Source: Hadesarchaea archaeon
Lineage (GTDB): Archaea > Hadarchaeota > Hadarchaeia > Hadarchaeales > Hadarchaeaceae
Reading direction: 5' to 3'
Length of the DNA: 34,644 nucleotides
Assembly (NCBI GenBank): GCA_030672285.1
Contig: DAOVGS010000068.1
Span: 1-34,644 of the forward strand
Each line of letters starts with the position of its first letter. The stretch's first letter is position 1. The notes beneath the pieces are model-generated. The model was not told the origin of the DNA and made no database searches. It saw only the letters and a program-made list of their open reading frames with translations. Positions 1 to 7,353 of this stretch are shown here, piece by piece. Position numbers and translations under genes: made by a program.

Positions 1-2063
1 CTTTCTCGGAGAAACCGGCAGAGCCTCCCCAATTCTATAGTTTCGCAGAGAGATGACCCCAGAAGCCCAGGCAGCCCGTTTACGGAATCGCACCAGCCCG
101 GTTTATCTGCCTCCATTTCTATCCCAATTCCTTGCGGGTCTAGCGTGGCAATCCTGTTAGCTACAATGGAGAGGAGCTTCACCGTGAGGTTTGTTTGGTA
201 AATGTGGCCGCGGCCGTGTTTGGTCCGCACTCGGGTCGGATATTCCCGGCGGCTCTTGATCATCTGAAGTTTTTCAGGGTCGCGAATCACTGCATTGTAT
301 TGTCGGGCCCGCTCATTCACTAGGACATACTTTTTGTCCCGAGGCAGGACGATGTCAGGGTTATCATAGAACGTGTAAATCTTGCGGTCAATTAAAATCT
401 CTTTAAGCCTTTCCGGATGTATCGCTAGAAAATTGTCGATTAGGTCGAGGTTGTAGGTCCAGTGATCCACCCAGAACCCTTCGCCCAAGTCGCCCACATC
501 ATTTTGTCGGCAGAAAAGCAAAAGTTCCCCCAAGATTCTTTCGTATTCCTGTGGATCCCGGGCCTTGCCCTCCTCCAATTTCATGATGAACTCGCCGGGA
601 GTAAAAGGGCGGCTGACTATTTCCAAGAGCTCGCGGATTAGCCTTTTGTCTTTGACAACACCCCCCAGCCATTTTTTGAGCCTCCTGATATCCTCGACAG
701 TATAAGTTAGCCTCGTGACCAGTTGGGGGTTATAGCCGTCGGTTTGGAGCAGGTTGAGGAAGGTGATTAGGTTAAAGTCCTCCACTTCTGGGAAAAACCA
801 GACATCGGTTCGGCGGTTCTGGAGGGGGTCTCGGTAAAGGCTATTTCCTTGGGAGAGATATGTGGGCTCCAGAATAAAGTAGTGGTAGTCCCTCTCTAAG
901 TCTCCGTGCGCTCGGGAGTAGAGGTAAAAAACACTTTTTCCCCTAGCCGCACTGAACACCAGGGGCATACCACCCCTTAGTACGTTGTCGAGGAATGTCT
1001 GCTGGCAGTACTGGTCGAACTCCGGGGAGCTTGAGACCGTGAAGACATGGTTTTTTATCCTCTTGATGATCTCCATGTTCTCCTCACGTTTGTGGTGGAG
1101 GAAATCTCTTGTCCCGAGGGATCTTAAAAGGGCGCGCAATTTTTTCTTATCGGGAGCATTGCCAATCAGCGAGTACAGGGTAATTTCCCCGCCTGCAGGC
1201 AAGTTCAGGGAGATGGCAGTGAAGGCGCAGGGAGTTTTGTTTTCCCGAATCTGTTTCATCGCCAGAAGCTCTTGGACGGAGTTCTTTTCAAACACCCAAG
1301 GATGACCATAGGTCTCCGATTCACCGAAGACGATGCACGGATCAACGATGAAATGGCCCTTCAAGATTTTGCTTTCCTCACCAAGAAGGGTTAGATAAAA
1401 ATTGTCCCCGGAGATCTTTCCAATTTGGGAGATGTCATCTGGCGTCTGTTTCAGGCGGAAAAGAGGGATGCCGTTTAGTTGCTCCACGCTCATCATAGCC
1501 TCGATGTGCCGAGCAATAAATTTGACATGGCTCTGGTTCAGGCCATAAGGCAAGATTCGTGGGAGGCCATCGATCAACTCTAGTTTGATGGGGTGGGCTT
1601 TGAGGTTCTTTATCCTCAATTCCCTCACGAGGGCTGCTACCGGCTGGCTAACTAGGGGAAAATAGAGCACGTTTACCTCTATCCCGAGTTCGGGGTTGAG
1701 CTCGTTGATTTCTAACTCCTCGGAGGAGACAATCATTTTCTGTTTAATCCTTTTCCCCTCGTTTCTTTGGAAGGGTTCGTAGAGCGTGCGGCCGTCAATT
1801 TTTATGAAGGTTCGGAAACCCTGTTGCCCCACGAGCTGAAGAGCCTTGTTAAAAGAGTAGAATTCAAGAATCGCATGATCTTTATCCCTCACACCCATGC
1901 TGCAGATACCCTGCCCCCTGCTGACATAGTAGACCCACATTGGGATCCCCCACTTGCCCCCGATCCCGGGTAAAAAATTGGAGAACGCTTTGGCCCAGTT
2001 GTAGTTCTCCACGACGAAGCGATACCGTGAGTCAAGGTGATATCTGACGGGTTGTTGGTTCAT
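1..2063 (-). CDS. Cellobiose-phosphorylase-like glycoside enzyme, partial (C-terminus off the left edge)
   Basis: An uninterrupted frame of 687 codons begins at the ATG at 2063, preceded by a good Shine-Dalgarno (AGGGGAG), and runs off the left edge, so the C-terminus is missing. I read it by hand. The protein has no signal peptide. Near residue 650 it carries MEADKPGWCDSVNGLPGL, which I recognise from long (about 1000-1100 aa) proteins usually annotated as cellobiose phosphorylase-related (COG3459-like, alpha/alpha barrel, GH94 neighbourhood). Upstream are mostly beta-type segments such as GGKWGIPMWVYYVSRGQG and many aromatic residues, as expected for the N-terminal beta-sandwich of such enzymes. 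The substrate is probably a glucan or oligosaccharide, but whether it is a phosphorylase or a hydrolase cannot be decided without the missing half. It is less GC-rich than the replication genes to its right. Confidence 0.6.
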   Translation of the reverse strand, partial: MNQQPVRYHLDSRYRFVVENYNWAKAFSNFLPGIGGKWGIPMWVYYVSRGQGICSMGVRDKDHAILEFYSFNKALQLVGQQGFRTFIKIDGRTLYEPFQRNEGKRIKQKMIVSSEELEINELNPELGIEVNVLYFPLVSQPVAALVRELRIKNLKAHPIKLELIDGLPRILPYGLNQSHVKFIARHIEAMMSVEQLNGIPLFRLKQTPDDISQIGKISGDNFYLTLLGEESKILKGHFIVDPCIVFGESETYGHPWVFEKNSVQELLAMKQIRENKTPCAFTAISLNLPAGGEITLYSLIGNAPDKKKLRALLRSLGTRDFLHHKREENMEIIKRIKNHVFTVSSSPEFDQYCQQTFLDNVLRGGMPLVFSAARGKSVFYLYSRAHGDLERDYHYFILEPTYLSQGNSLYRDPLQNRRTDVWFFPEVEDFNLITFLNLLQTDGYNPQLVTRLTYTVEDIRRLKKWLGGVVKDKRLIRELLEIVSRPFTPGEFIMKLEEGKARDPQEYERILGELLLFCRQNDVGDLGEGFWVDHWTYNLDLIDNFLAIHPERLKEILIDRKIYTFYDNPDIVLPRDKKYVLVNERARQYNAVIRDPEKLQMIKSRREYPTRVRTKHGRGHIYQTNLTVKLLSIVANRIATLDPQGIGIEMEADKPGWCDSVNGLPGLLGSSLCETIELGRLCRFLRE

Positions 2064-2107
2064 GTTGACTCCCCTATCATAAGTACCCAATAATTTGAAA
2101 ACTATTG

Positions 2108-2185
2108 TTATTTAGATGCTTGCTTTTCCCAAAGCAACAGCCCCTCCTGCGTAATCCCAACTTTCTTCATCGCAGTTTCAGGGCA
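2108..2185 (-). pseudogene. Orphan C-terminal tail of a TSPPY-type methyltransferase
   Basis: The minus-strand frame from the Cys codon at 2185 to the TAA at 2108-2110 reads CPETAMKKVGITQEGLLLW followed by EKQASK. The methyltransferase that ends at 3441 finishes CTTPARKKVGVTREGLLLW then EK. Fifteen of 21 residues match. Over the 16 codons from R/M to the final K, I count 35 of 48 identical bases, with most differences at third positions. That pattern fits a diverged paralogue that was once under protein-level selection rather than a fresh direct repeat. The rest of that gene is absent: the frame upstream hits the stop codon of the nuclease gene. It lies in the 152-bp gap between the nuclease gene and the glycoside-enzyme gene. 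A TATA-like CTAAATAA overlaps its stop and may serve the gene starting at 2063. Confidence 0.6.
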
Positions 2186-2215
2186 GCTCGTGGGCCCTCG
2201 CACAAAATTTGAAGG

Positions 2216-3439
2216 TTAATCTCGGACGTACGGGTAGTCATCCTCGAGCCATTCGTAGGGGTCCCACTCCGAGGGGAAATAAATGTACTTAAGCCAGTTG
2301 TGATATGGATACGCCTCCTGACCCCACCGCAACAACTCGGCGTTGACATTGACCCACTGTCCATCAAGCTCCACATAAATTACCGCAATCAACCGCTCCC
2401 AGTAACCGCGGTACGGACGGCCGGTTTGCCCTCCCACGGAGAGGTCGTTGAGGTCCAAATAAACCGTAGTCCCAATGGGAATAAGGTTTTCTATTAATTC
2501 CATGGCTTCCACAGCCCCGAGGTCAGGCGGCGGGTTATACCAATTCATTTCTGGAGCGTCTACCCCCCCTCCAAATCTCACACACTCTGAGGTATTCTCA
2601 TATACCTCCCCGCTTGGGTCCAGTTCTACCACTATATTCTCTATCCATACCTGAATGGTATCACCATCGTAGATCCAAGTCACGGATGAAACTAGCTCGA
2701 AGTACGGAACCCCGGGTTCTGGTGCGGGCCCAGATATTGTTACCGGTGTGTCGGCGAAGTAAATGTGCCCACTTGGTTTGTATTTCAAACTCACGTAATA
2801 GGTTCCTTGCGCGAAAGTTCCTAAAGTGACATACGGTGAATCAAGTTCTTCAGTCCCGGTCGTCCAGCTGTAGATCCCCTCAGTTGAGCTCACCGAATAG
2901 TCCCAATCGCCAGAGGGTATGGATCCGGTCAGCACATTTATGCGTATGGTGCCGTTGCTGACCACCGGACTAGCAGCTAGTGCTGGATAAGGAGAGGGTT
3001 GCAACTCCTGATACCACTCTTCCGCAATCGCTTGGAATTGTTCAACCGTCCCGTGCGCGAGTATTAGGGTGCCACTATTTTCAATCACACCTGCTCCTTC
3101 GTTCCCCTTTTGGAAGGATAGAATATGGGAATTGTCAATAGTATTATCCAATATCTTTGACCATCCACGTTCTGACATTTCGGAACGATACCAATCCAAA
3201 ACTTCATCAGAGCTCGCTTCCGTTGTATACATCGAAGCCGAGATTCCGTGAGATTCAAAGGTGGCGAACAGCTCGGACCAAAGCTCAGGAACTTCAGAGG
3301 GAGTGGCTCCCGGATATACTGGCAACCTTTCCTTTGGGCTTTGTATCAAGAAAAAGTAACCAACTCCGATCAGGATGACAACGACGACAACTACTAGGAC
3401 AACGACAGAGCTTATTCCATTTTCTTTCATCCTACTCAC
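2216..3439 (-). CDS. Membrane-anchored staphylococcal-nuclease-like (TNase) protein
   Basis: This is a 407-aa protein. Residues 11-32 form one hydrophobic anchor after a short charged start, so the bulk should lie outside the membrane. Residues about 38-150 (VYPGATPSEVPELW and EVLDWYRSEMSERGW) look like a small alpha/beta domain I recognise only loosely. Residues about 155-240 look like an Ig-like beta domain. The C-terminal 160 residues are SNase-like: YDGDTIQVW (257-265) supplies the metal-binding Asp pair, VRFGGGVDAPE (287-297) matches the VRLxGIDAPE motif with the catalytic Arg and Glu, ERLIAVIY (348-355) gives a second Arg, and WVNVNAELLRWGQ matches the family's NVN-L-G segment. The longest frame starts at GTG 3439; ATG 3430, nine bases in, is an equally good start. 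It begins just after the methyltransferase stop. The likely role is an extracellular phosphodiesterase acting on DNA or RNA; the biological use is unknown. Confidence 0.7.
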   Translation of the reverse strand: MSRMKENGISSVVVLVVVVVVILIGVGYFFLIQSPKERLPVYPGATPSEVPELWSELFATFESHGISASMYTTEASSDEVLDWYRSEMSERGWSKILDNTIDNSHILSFQKGNEGAGVIENSGTLILAHGTVEQFQAIAEEWYQELQPSPYPALAASPVVSNGTIRINVLTGSIPSGDWDYSVSSTEGIYSWTTGTEELDSPYVTLGTFAQGTYYVSLKYKPSGHIYFADTPVTISGPAPEPGVPYFELVSSVTWIYDGDTIQVWIENIVVELDPSGEVYENTSECVRFGGGVDAPEMNWYNPPPDLGAVEAMELIENLIPIGTTVYLDLNDLSVGGQTGRPYRGYWERLIAVIYVELDGQWVNVNAELLRWGQEAYPYHNWLKYIYFPSEWDPYEWLEDDYPYVRD

Positions 3440-3440
3440 T

Positions 3441-4565
3441 TCACTTCTCCCAAAGCAATAAACCTTCTCGAGTTACTCCAACCTTCTTCCTCGCTGGCGT
3501 CGTACAAAAACGCCGGTTCACCACCAGTATGCGCTTCGCTTTGAAACCCGCCCGTTCCGCCAGCTCGCTCAGCGGAACGCATACCTCGACCACACCCTCA
3601 CGGGAGCAGGCATCGGACGTGACGAGGGCAACTTTGGCTCCAGGCTTACAGACGCGGTAAAGCTCCTGCAGTGCTGCGAACATGTCATTGAAATAAAGTT
3701 TCGTTTCGAGCGGTTTACCTTCGACGAATTCCCCAACCTCGGAAAAATCCTCCACCGCTCCCTCCTCCCGCACACCGATGAGTTGTTCCTGAGCCGGAGC
3801 ACCTAGGTCCAGCAACTGCTGCTCGATTCGGTAGGCGTGGATGTACTCCCGCTTGTTCAGGTAGGGTGGTGAGGTCACGACGGCATCAACGCTCTCGTCG
3901 GCCAGCTTGAGCTTTCGCGCATCGCAGTGCTCGATCGTCACCCTGGAGGCCTCCCCCTCGAACCGCTCGACATCGCCGCACATCCTCAAGAGCTGTCTTT
4001 TGAGAGCCTTTCGGAGGGGCGGCACTGGCTTCTTGACGACTCTTATCGCTGCGCCATCCTTGTGCGCCCAGCTGCACCGCATCGCCGCGTTCATCAACCC
4101 CAGCAACAGAAATTCGCGAATCCCCTCGTCCTCAACCTCTAGGATTTTTCGCTTGAAGAAGGCGATGTCCTCGAGCACGGGCTCCCGAAAAACTCTCGCG
4201 ACGAAGCTCGGCACCTCAACCTCTGGTCTCTCGAACTTCGATTTTATCAGCCCCCGAACTGCTTCCCCGAGTTCTTCAGCGTTGTAATCCCTGAGCTTCA
4301 CGCGCGAGGCGAACAACATGATTGGATGTATATCGTAACCAATACTATCTACCCCAAGTTGCTTGCACGCGAGCGGCGTCGTTCCGCACCCGACGAATGG
4401 GTCTAAGACGAGATCGCCTTCGCCGAGCCCCCAAGTTTCAGCAAGCAGGAGCACGAGGTCCCGCGAGAAAGCCTCCTTGAAGTAAAACCAATTGTGGACT
4501 GGAAGCCTTTTGTTCAGGATAAAAGTCGCGAGCCTACCGAGCCGAAGCTTTTCAACTATCTTCAC
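3441..4565 (-). CDS. DNA/RNA amino-methyltransferase with TSPPY motif
   Basis: A 374-aa S-adenosylmethionine-dependent methyltransferase. Residues 52-63 (LVLDPFVGCGTT) are the AdoMet-binding motif I with the FxGxG signature. IGYDIHP (75-81) is the acidic loop after strand 2. VVTSPPY (229-235) is motif IV, the catalytic (S/D)PPY loop that methylates exocyclic amino groups; the TSPPY form is typical of N4-cytosine DNA methylases. About 165 residues separate the two motifs, with a mostly helical insert. KPGAKVALVTSD (307-318) fits a late core strand. The GTG start at 4565 has GAGAGG eight bases upstream. The gene follows RFC-L by 21 bp and no restriction endonuclease is recognisable beside it, so it could be an orphan DNA methylase or a nucleic-acid (RNA) modification enzyme. 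The C-terminal tail recurs at 2108-2185. Confidence 0.75.
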   Translation of the reverse strand: MKIVEKLRLGRLATFILNKRLPVHNWFYFKEAFSRDLVLLLAETWGLGEGDLVLDPFVGCGTTPLACKQLGVDSIGYDIHPIMLFASRVKLRDYNAEELGEAVRGLIKSKFERPEVEVPSFVARVFREPVLEDIAFFKRKILEVEDEGIREFLLLGLMNAAMRCSWAHKDGAAIRVVKKPVPPLRKALKRQLLRMCGDVERFEGEASRVTIEHCDARKLKLADESVDAVVTSPPYLNKREYIHAYRIEQQLLDLGAPAQEQLIGVREEGAVEDFSEVGEFVEGKPLETKLYFNDMFAALQELYRVCKPGAKVALVTSDACSREGVVEVCVPLSELAERAGFKAKRILVVNRRFCTTPARKKVGVTREGLLLWEK

Positions 4566-4586
4566 GGGACAATCCTCTCAGGCCCA

Positions 4587-5819
4587 TCACATCGATTTCA
4601 GGTATTTCTCCTCGGCATCGCTCAGTTCGAGTTCAGCCGCTATCAGGGCAGCCGCCTTTCTGTCGTTGTTGAAAATTAATCCCAAGTAGGGCAGGAAGTG
4701 TTTCCGCGCGACCCGGGAGGAGGTGTGACAGTGGGAGGCAACTTTCTTCGCCACGCCATCGCGCAGGGCCCGCGCCGCCCGCGTCCTGCCGAAGTAAACC
4801 CCGGAGCTCGGCGGCTGGAAGCGGACGAATTTGAGGGTGCCTTCCCGGGAGAGTGCTACCCCGGCGCTCATGAGGTCACTCGCGTACCTCCAAAGCCCGT
4901 AGGCTTGCCTCCTCCGGGCGCGGCCCAAGAATATATCCGCCCGCGAGATGGCGTCGTAGGCCCGGGCCCGATCGGCGGGTTCGGTCAGCATCCGGGGGAT
5001 ATTCTCATCTATCCACGCGAGCGCATCGTCTGGCGCCTTGTCGAGCGCCCAGAGCAGCTCTCGGGCTTCCTTGACCCCCTTGGCGTAGACGAGCTGCTTC
5101 AGCACATCGAATACGTTCGCCTCCCGGTCACGCCGGTAGAGCACGACATCCTTGGCGCTCAGGCGCTTCTTGCCCATCGCCATGGTTTGAAGGTCGTTAA
5201 TCGCCGAGCGCAGGTCACCCCGTGCGCCATCGGCTATAGATTTCAGCGCCTGCGGCTCGGCCTCGATCCCCTCGGCGCGGCATATCCGCTCGAGCGTGCT
5301 TGCGATGGTGTCCTGGGTCAGGCGCCTGAAGTTTATCGCTAAGCAAGCCCCCCGGATCTCCCACGGTATCGCGTATTGGTTGTTGACAATCAGCATGAGT
5401 GGGTTCCGGGTTTCCTCGAGCAGCTGGGCGATCGCACGATACCCCCCTCGATCGGCGACACCGTAGACGTTGTCGGCTTCGTCAAGCACGATCAGCCGCT
5501 TGCCCCCGGCCCCCGCGAAGAGCGTCCCCGTCGTCGCGGCCGTGCCGGCGACCTGTTGAATCACCTGAAAGGTGCGTTTGTCGCTTGCGTTGAGCGCGAT
5601 CAGGTCCCACCCGAACTCTTGAGCCAAAATAGCTGCGGCAATGGTTTTCCCCGTCCCCGCTGCCCCGTAGAGCAGGAGGGCTGGTTTCTTCGGTTTGCCA
5701 TTCTCCCAGCTTTCCGCCCAATCGAGCATTGCCTGGAGGGCTTGAGGTTGTCCAACTACTTCTTTGAGTTTGCTGGGTTGGTACTTATCGGCCCAAGACT
5801 TGGACACAGGAGGCACCAA
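4587..5819 (-). CDS. rfcL: Replication factor C large subunit (clamp loader)
   Basis: AAA+ ATPase of the archaeal clamp loader, which opens the PCNA ring and places it on primed DNA together with RFC small subunits (not in this window). The N-terminus SWADKYQPSKLKEVVGQ is the RFC box typical of the family. Walker A is GAAGTGKT (52-59), Walker B is LIVLDEAD (109-116), and the small helical AAA+ domain and collar follow. At 410 aa it is shorter than many archaeal RFC-L proteins (about 470-500). The C-terminus (ELSDAEEKYLKSM) lacks both the Lys/Glu-rich tail and a recognisable PCNA-binding PIP box, and no PIP-like sequence follows the stop. The start is uncertain: TTG 5819, GTG 5816 or GTG 5807 are all possible and no ATG is in frame. 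The gene is divergent from mre11. Confidence 0.93.
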   Translation of the reverse strand: MVPPVSKSWADKYQPSKLKEVVGQPQALQAMLDWAESWENGKPKKPALLLYGAAGTGKTIAAAILAQEFGWDLIALNASDKRTFQVIQQVAGTAATTGTLFAGAGGKRLIVLDEADNVYGVADRGGYRAIAQLLEETRNPLMLIVNNQYAIPWEIRGACLAINFRRLTQDTIASTLERICRAEGIEAEPQALKSIADGARGDLRSAINDLQTMAMGKKRLSAKDVVLYRRDREANVFDVLKQLVYAKGVKEARELLWALDKAPDDALAWIDENIPRMLTEPADRARAYDAISRADIFLGRARRRQAYGLWRYASDLMSAGVALSREGTLKFVRFQPPSSGVYFGRTRAARALRDGVAKKVASHCHTSSRVARKHFLPYLGLIFNNDRKAAALIAAELELSDAEEKYLKSM

Positions 5820-5971
5820 GCACCATTTGTTCGGGTTTGATTAAAACAATTCGGAGCGAGAACCCCACGAAATGAGTTCGGTTTCTTTCCCGAAAACCGA
5901 CTTTTAATCGACCTCTATTTCCACTGAAAGTTTTTATCTTTGTTCCTTCAAATCGAGCGTGAAGTGGTAAG

Positions 5972-6055
5972 ATGAAGACTAAAAATGTCCGATTACAAAA
6001 ATATTCCCAATTCTTCCCGGCTGGAGCAGGGTTTCCAAAAGGTGATTTTAGATGA
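5972..6055 (+). other. Possible 27-codon upstream ORF, coupled to mre11
   Basis: ATG at 5972 opens a frame of 27 codons whose TGA overlaps the mre11 start (ATGA at 6052-6055), a geometry that would allow translational coupling. A weak GTGG purine patch precedes it. The peptide is basic at the N-terminus (MKTKNVRLQKYS) and resembles nothing I know. A TATA-like run near 5993-6003 lies inside it, and if that is the real mre11 promoter the ORF is not translated. The rest of the 232-bp rfcL-mre11 gap holds other T/A-rich boxes (near 5898-5908 and 5927-5938) that could drive either gene. Confidence 0.2.
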
Positions 6056-7353
6056 AGATCGCTGTCATCGGTGATAATCACTTGGGGACGAAGTGGGGCA
6101 CGGCACGAGAACGAGATTCTTTTGATCAGGCTAAGGAGTCTATCGAACGAGCGCTTGAGCTCGGCGCGGAACTCATCCTCGAGCTCGGCGACGTATTCGA
6201 CACCCGAACCCCCCGCCAAGAGGTCTGGGCCCAAGCCATGCGCATTCTCTCGATCCCGCTGGCCCGAGGCCGGAGCGAGATCAAGCTCGACCGCACCATA
6301 GACAAAGACGAGGATGATTTCTCCCCGGTCGCGCTCCGCGGGGCGCCCGTGGTGGCTTTGCATGGAAATCATGAGCGGCGCACCCGGGGATTCGTTAACC
6401 CCGTACAAGCGCTCGAAGCAGCCGGCCTCCTCATCCACCTGCACCACAGCGTGCTGATTTTCGATACCCCGAGGGGAAAACTAGCGATTCACGGCATGAG
6501 CAACGTGCCCGAGCAGCACGCGAAAAATGTCCTCGCGGCTTGGAACCCAAAGCCGGTAGAGGGAGCGTTCAACATCCTGATGCTACACCAATCCGTGGGG
6601 CAGTACGTGTACTCAAAGGAGGAGTTTCCCACGATCGACCTCGCGGACCTGCCGCAGGGATTTGACCTTTACCTATGCGGGCACATCCACTACCACGCCG
6701 AGGCCGTCGCGCACGGCAAACCACTGCTTTTCACGGGGAGCACCGAGCGCACCCAGCTGCTTCAGGTCGAGGCCGAGGTTCCCAAGGGGTTCTACATGCT
6801 CGACCTCGGCGATGGGCTCAGCTACAAATTCATCGAGCTCACAAGCGTGCGAGATTTTTACTACGAAGAGATGAAATTCGATGGCGTCGGAATCCCCCAG
6901 CTGAACGAGGTCGTCAGGGCGAAGGCACGGGAGCTGCTGGAGCGCCCCAGGCGCAATTTGGAGAAGCTTCCCCTGATCAGGCTAAGGCTCATGGGAACGC
7001 TCGCGAAGGAGGCGTCGCGCAGCGAGTTCGATGAGCGGGAGATTATCCAAGAGTTCGCCGATAGGGCTTTGGTCGCTATAAGCAAGGGTGACCTCACATC
7101 CCCCGGGTTCGAGGAGAAGGTGCAGCTCCTGCGCGAGTTGAGGGAGCGACGCTTGCCCATAGACGAGATGGCGATGAGCATGCTCGAGGGGAACCTCCGC
7201 GATATAAAATATAACCACCCACTCGATGTTCGCCCCTTGTACGGTCTCTTGGTCGAGAAGAGGGGGGATGAAGCGTTTCAGAAGGTGCTCAGGGTAGTGG
7301 AGGATCAAATAAAAACTGATTTGGAGAGGAAATCGGATGATAACCCAAGTTAA
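6052..7353 (+). CDS. mre11: Mre11 double-strand-break repair nuclease
   Basis: Mn-dependent nuclease partner of Rad50, which resects and processes DNA double-strand ends. The calcineurin-like phosphoesterase motifs are in order: GDNHLG (7-12, Asp8 and His10), GDVFD (46-50), GNHE (105-108, where GNHD is usual), LMLHQS (His about 174) and CGHIHYHAE (about 205-213). The phosphodiesterase domain spans roughly residues 1-230; the rest includes the capping domain and the C-terminal region expected to bind Rad50. The spacing between the second and third motifs is about 24 residues longer than I recall for the Pyrococcus protein, with an acidic stretch DKDEDDF near residue 84. The ATG at 6052 has an AGGTGAT Shine-Dalgarno. 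Its 3' end overlaps rad50 by 17 bp. The usual archaeal partners herA and nurA are not in the window. Confidence 0.95.
   Translation: MKIAVIGDNHLGTKWGTARERDSFDQAKESIERALELGAELILELGDVFDTRTPRQEVWAQAMRILSIPLARGRSEIKLDRTIDKDEDDFSPVALRGAPVVALHGNHERRTRGFVNPVQALEAAGLLIHLHHSVLIFDTPRGKLAIHGMSNVPEQHAKNVLAAWNPKPVEGAFNILMLHQSVGQYVYSKEEFPTIDLADLPQGFDLYLCGHIHYHAEAVAHGKPLLFTGSTERTQLLQVEAEVPKGFYMLDLGDGLSYKFIELTSVRDFYYEEMKFDGVGIPQLNEVVRAKARELLERPRRNLEKLPLIRLRLMGTLAKEASRSEFDEREIIQEFADRALVAISKGDLTSPGFEEKVQLLRELRERRLPIDEMAMSMLEGNLRDIKYNHPLDVRPLYGLLVEKRGDEAFQKVLRVVEDQIKTDLERKSDDNPS

Noticed and set aside
2108-3441. Transposon target-site duplication around the nuclease gene
   Set aside because: The two tail copies differ at many silent positions, and no terminal inverted repeats or transposase are visible; a paralogue tail is a better explanation.
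4698-5342. Plus-strand open frame of 214 codons inside rfcL
   Set aside because: Low-complexity Pro/Gly/Arg translation opposite a clear RFC-L gene; no RBS and no family resemblance.
5785-6447. Long minus-strand open frame (220 codons) across the rfcL-mre11 gap and the start of mre11
   Set aside because: It runs antisense to the mre11 motifs, has no recognisable domain, and GC-rich codon use produces such frames; the forward mre11 protein explains the sequence.
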